Shown here one piece after another: positions 63,081 to 64,000 of a DNA stretch of 64,000 nt. Origin of the DNA: Methanofollis sp. W23 (lineage in GTDB: Archaea > Halobacteriota > Methanomicrobia > Methanomicrobiales > Methanofollaceae); NCBI RefSeq assembly GCF_017875325.1, contig NZ_JAGGMN010000001.1:744001-808000 (forward strand). The letters are read 5' to 3'. Numbering within the stretch: position 1 is the first letter of the stretch; each line of letters opens with the position of its first letter. The notes under the pieces were generated by a model that saw only the letters and a list, made by a program, of their open reading frames with translations, was not told the DNA's origin and searched no databases. Position numbers and translations under genes: made by a program.

Positions 63081-64000
63081 TTAGATCAAGCCGCGGCACG
63101 CGAGGAAGTAGGCCATCAGGGTCTCAAGCCCCCAGATGTACTCGGCGGCATCGACCGAGCGGATCCGCCGGCCAATCTCTCGTACCTGCCGGTGGTCCTC
63201 CTCCCACTCTTCCATGAGCCGCTCCTCCACTTTTGCCGCCCTGAGATAGGAAAGGAAGGCGTTGTCGTCGCCTGAGGCACGGTGGGCGGCGATGTCGGCA
63301 GGCGTGATGAGCCCATGCGAGAGCGCCCAGCTCATCACCCCTGAGGAGTAGTCCCCCTCCCCGACCTCGCGCTCCCAGGTGCCGACCCAGTTGCCGATCC
63401 TGATCATCTGCTGGCCAAACCAGACCAGTTCACGCAGATGAGGGAGGTCTTCTTTCATGAGGTCAGGGGAGTAGAGAGCGTCGACCGTCCCGCAGATGTA
63501 GATGGTCATGTTGTGCGAGTTGTACGAGAGGTTCTCGGCATGACTGATCACCTCTGGATGCCGGTTGATGAGGTAGGCGTACCTGAATGAGTTCCAGGTC
63601 TGGGCAAGGTCGAAGAAGAAGAGGTCGCCGAACTCTGCCCAGCGCGGGGCCGCTTCCACCCTCGCATAGATCTCGTCGAAGAGGGCGGCAAGGTAGCGGA
63701 CCCGGTGCGCCTCCTCTGGCGCCAGGTCGTCTGGCACGGTCAGGTCGTCACGCCTGAACGGCACCTGGAGCATCACCTCAAGCAGCCGTCGGTTCTGGTG
63801 CCGGTCAGAGACGTCGTCGGTCACCGTGGTGGCCAGGATGATGAAGAGCTTGACCAGCGCCGCATCCCGTCGGCATGCCTGCGGGACCGAGGAGAAGCCG
63901 AAACCCGGTTCCTGGTCGTACAGGATCTTCCAGCACCACTGCCAGAGGAACCGGTTCCGTTCCCCGAAGTGTTCTTCATATTCAGGGAGAACGGCGACGA
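63081..64000 (-). CDS. Class I terpene synthase-like protein (partial, N-terminus outside the window)
   Basis: The reading frame is open from the stop at 63081 to the window edge, so at least 306 residues are visible and the N-terminus is missing; the GTG at 63824 is an internal codon. The metal-binding motif DDVSD (DDxxD) lies at 63818-63804. About 140 residues later comes N-W-V-G-T-W-E-R-E, which fits the NSE/DTE motif (N-x3-T-x3-E), followed by VGEGDYSSG. This spacing is typical of class I terpene synthases. Near the end of the visible N-terminal part are many aromatics (RFLWQWCWKIL). The product and substrate (geranyl-, farnesyl- or other diphosphate) cannot be told. It could instead be a divergent prenyltransferase. 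It stands alone downstream of repeats. Confidence 0.7.
   Translation of the reverse strand, partial: VAVLPEYEEHFGERNRFLWQWCWKILYDQEPGFGFSSVPQACRRDAALVKLFIILATTVTDDVSDRHQNRRLLEVMLQVPFRRDDLTVPDDLAPEEAHRVRYLAALFDEIYARVEAAPRWAEFGDLFFFDLAQTWNSFRYAYLINRHPEVISHAENLSYNSHNMTIYICGTVDALYSPDLMKEDLPHLRELVWFGQQMIRIGNWVGTWEREVGEGDYSSGVMSWALSHGLITPADIAAHRASGDDNAFLSYLRAAKVEERLMEEWEEDHRQVREIGRRIRSVDAAEYIWGLETLMAYFLACRGLI

Noticed and set aside
63081-63824. Complete 247-residue protein starting at the GTG at 63824
   Set aside because: The frame stays open to the window edge with protein-like sequence (RFLWQWCWKILYDQEPG), and the GTG lies directly before the DDxxD motif, so it is an internal codon.

Overview
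The window is chromosomal DNA of a methanogenic archaeon, most likely of the order Methanomicrobiales; a Methanofollis- or Methanoculleus-like genome is an inference, not a database result. Archaeal markers are PCNA and the large primase subunit, ribosomal protein eS17, Alba, a DUF373 protein, an archaeosine radical-SAM enzyme, CobY, a stand-alone ThiN protein and the COG1340 coiled-coil protein. Codons are GC-rich, promoters are TATA-type and several starts look leaderless.

Layout. 1-1120: two-gene YeeE/YedE transporter. 1434-4175: P-type ATPase of the Na+/K+-ATPase (IIC) type. 5747-8141: PLP aminotransferase and universal stress protein. 9430-18026: two tandem soluble methyl-accepting proteins followed by a 1288-residue multi-PAS histidine kinase. 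19266-23522: zinc-ribbon protein, tRNA-Arg, lipoprotein, M20 peptidase and an unknown gene. 24970-28284: moaA-rlmE facing away from pcn-priL. 30062-35626: HD protein, ThiN, eS17, dapA-dapB, ferredoxin, asd and alba (lysine pathway beside information-processing genes). 35616-38598: DUF373 membrane protein and coiled-coil protein. 40353-43495: ribbon-helix-helix/ftsZ operon, divergent from cobD-cobY. 44562-48058: ornithine cyclodeaminase-type enzyme, archaeosine enzyme, surface protein and tRNA-Ser. 48894-56703: RecQ, flavodoxin, membrane proteins and a sodium/solute symporter. 57270-64000: HAD phosphatase, NYN-domain protein, DEAD-box helicase and a terpene-synthase-like gene that runs off the window.

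The most unusual property lies between the genes. Nearly every long intergenic stretch (0.3-1.8 kb) is built from a few recurring, palindrome-rich modules. At least seven units are bounded by inverted GGCTCTGTAGAA / TTCTACAGAGCC ends. Many units start directly after the T-rich 3' end of a gene. They look like a family of non-coding, MITE-like or REP-like composite elements. A different 269-bp inverted-repeat element (29189-29457) is nested inside one such region.

The best protein-level leads are a class I terpene-synthase-like protein with DDxxD and N-x3-T-x3-E motifs; a Na+/K+-ATPase-like pump that keeps its ion-site residues except one Asp-to-Asn change; paired cytosolic chemoreceptors with a three-cysteine PAS domain; and a palindromic operator candidate in front of the RHH-ftsZ operon. 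No CRISPR array, transposase, rRNA or prophage was seen.
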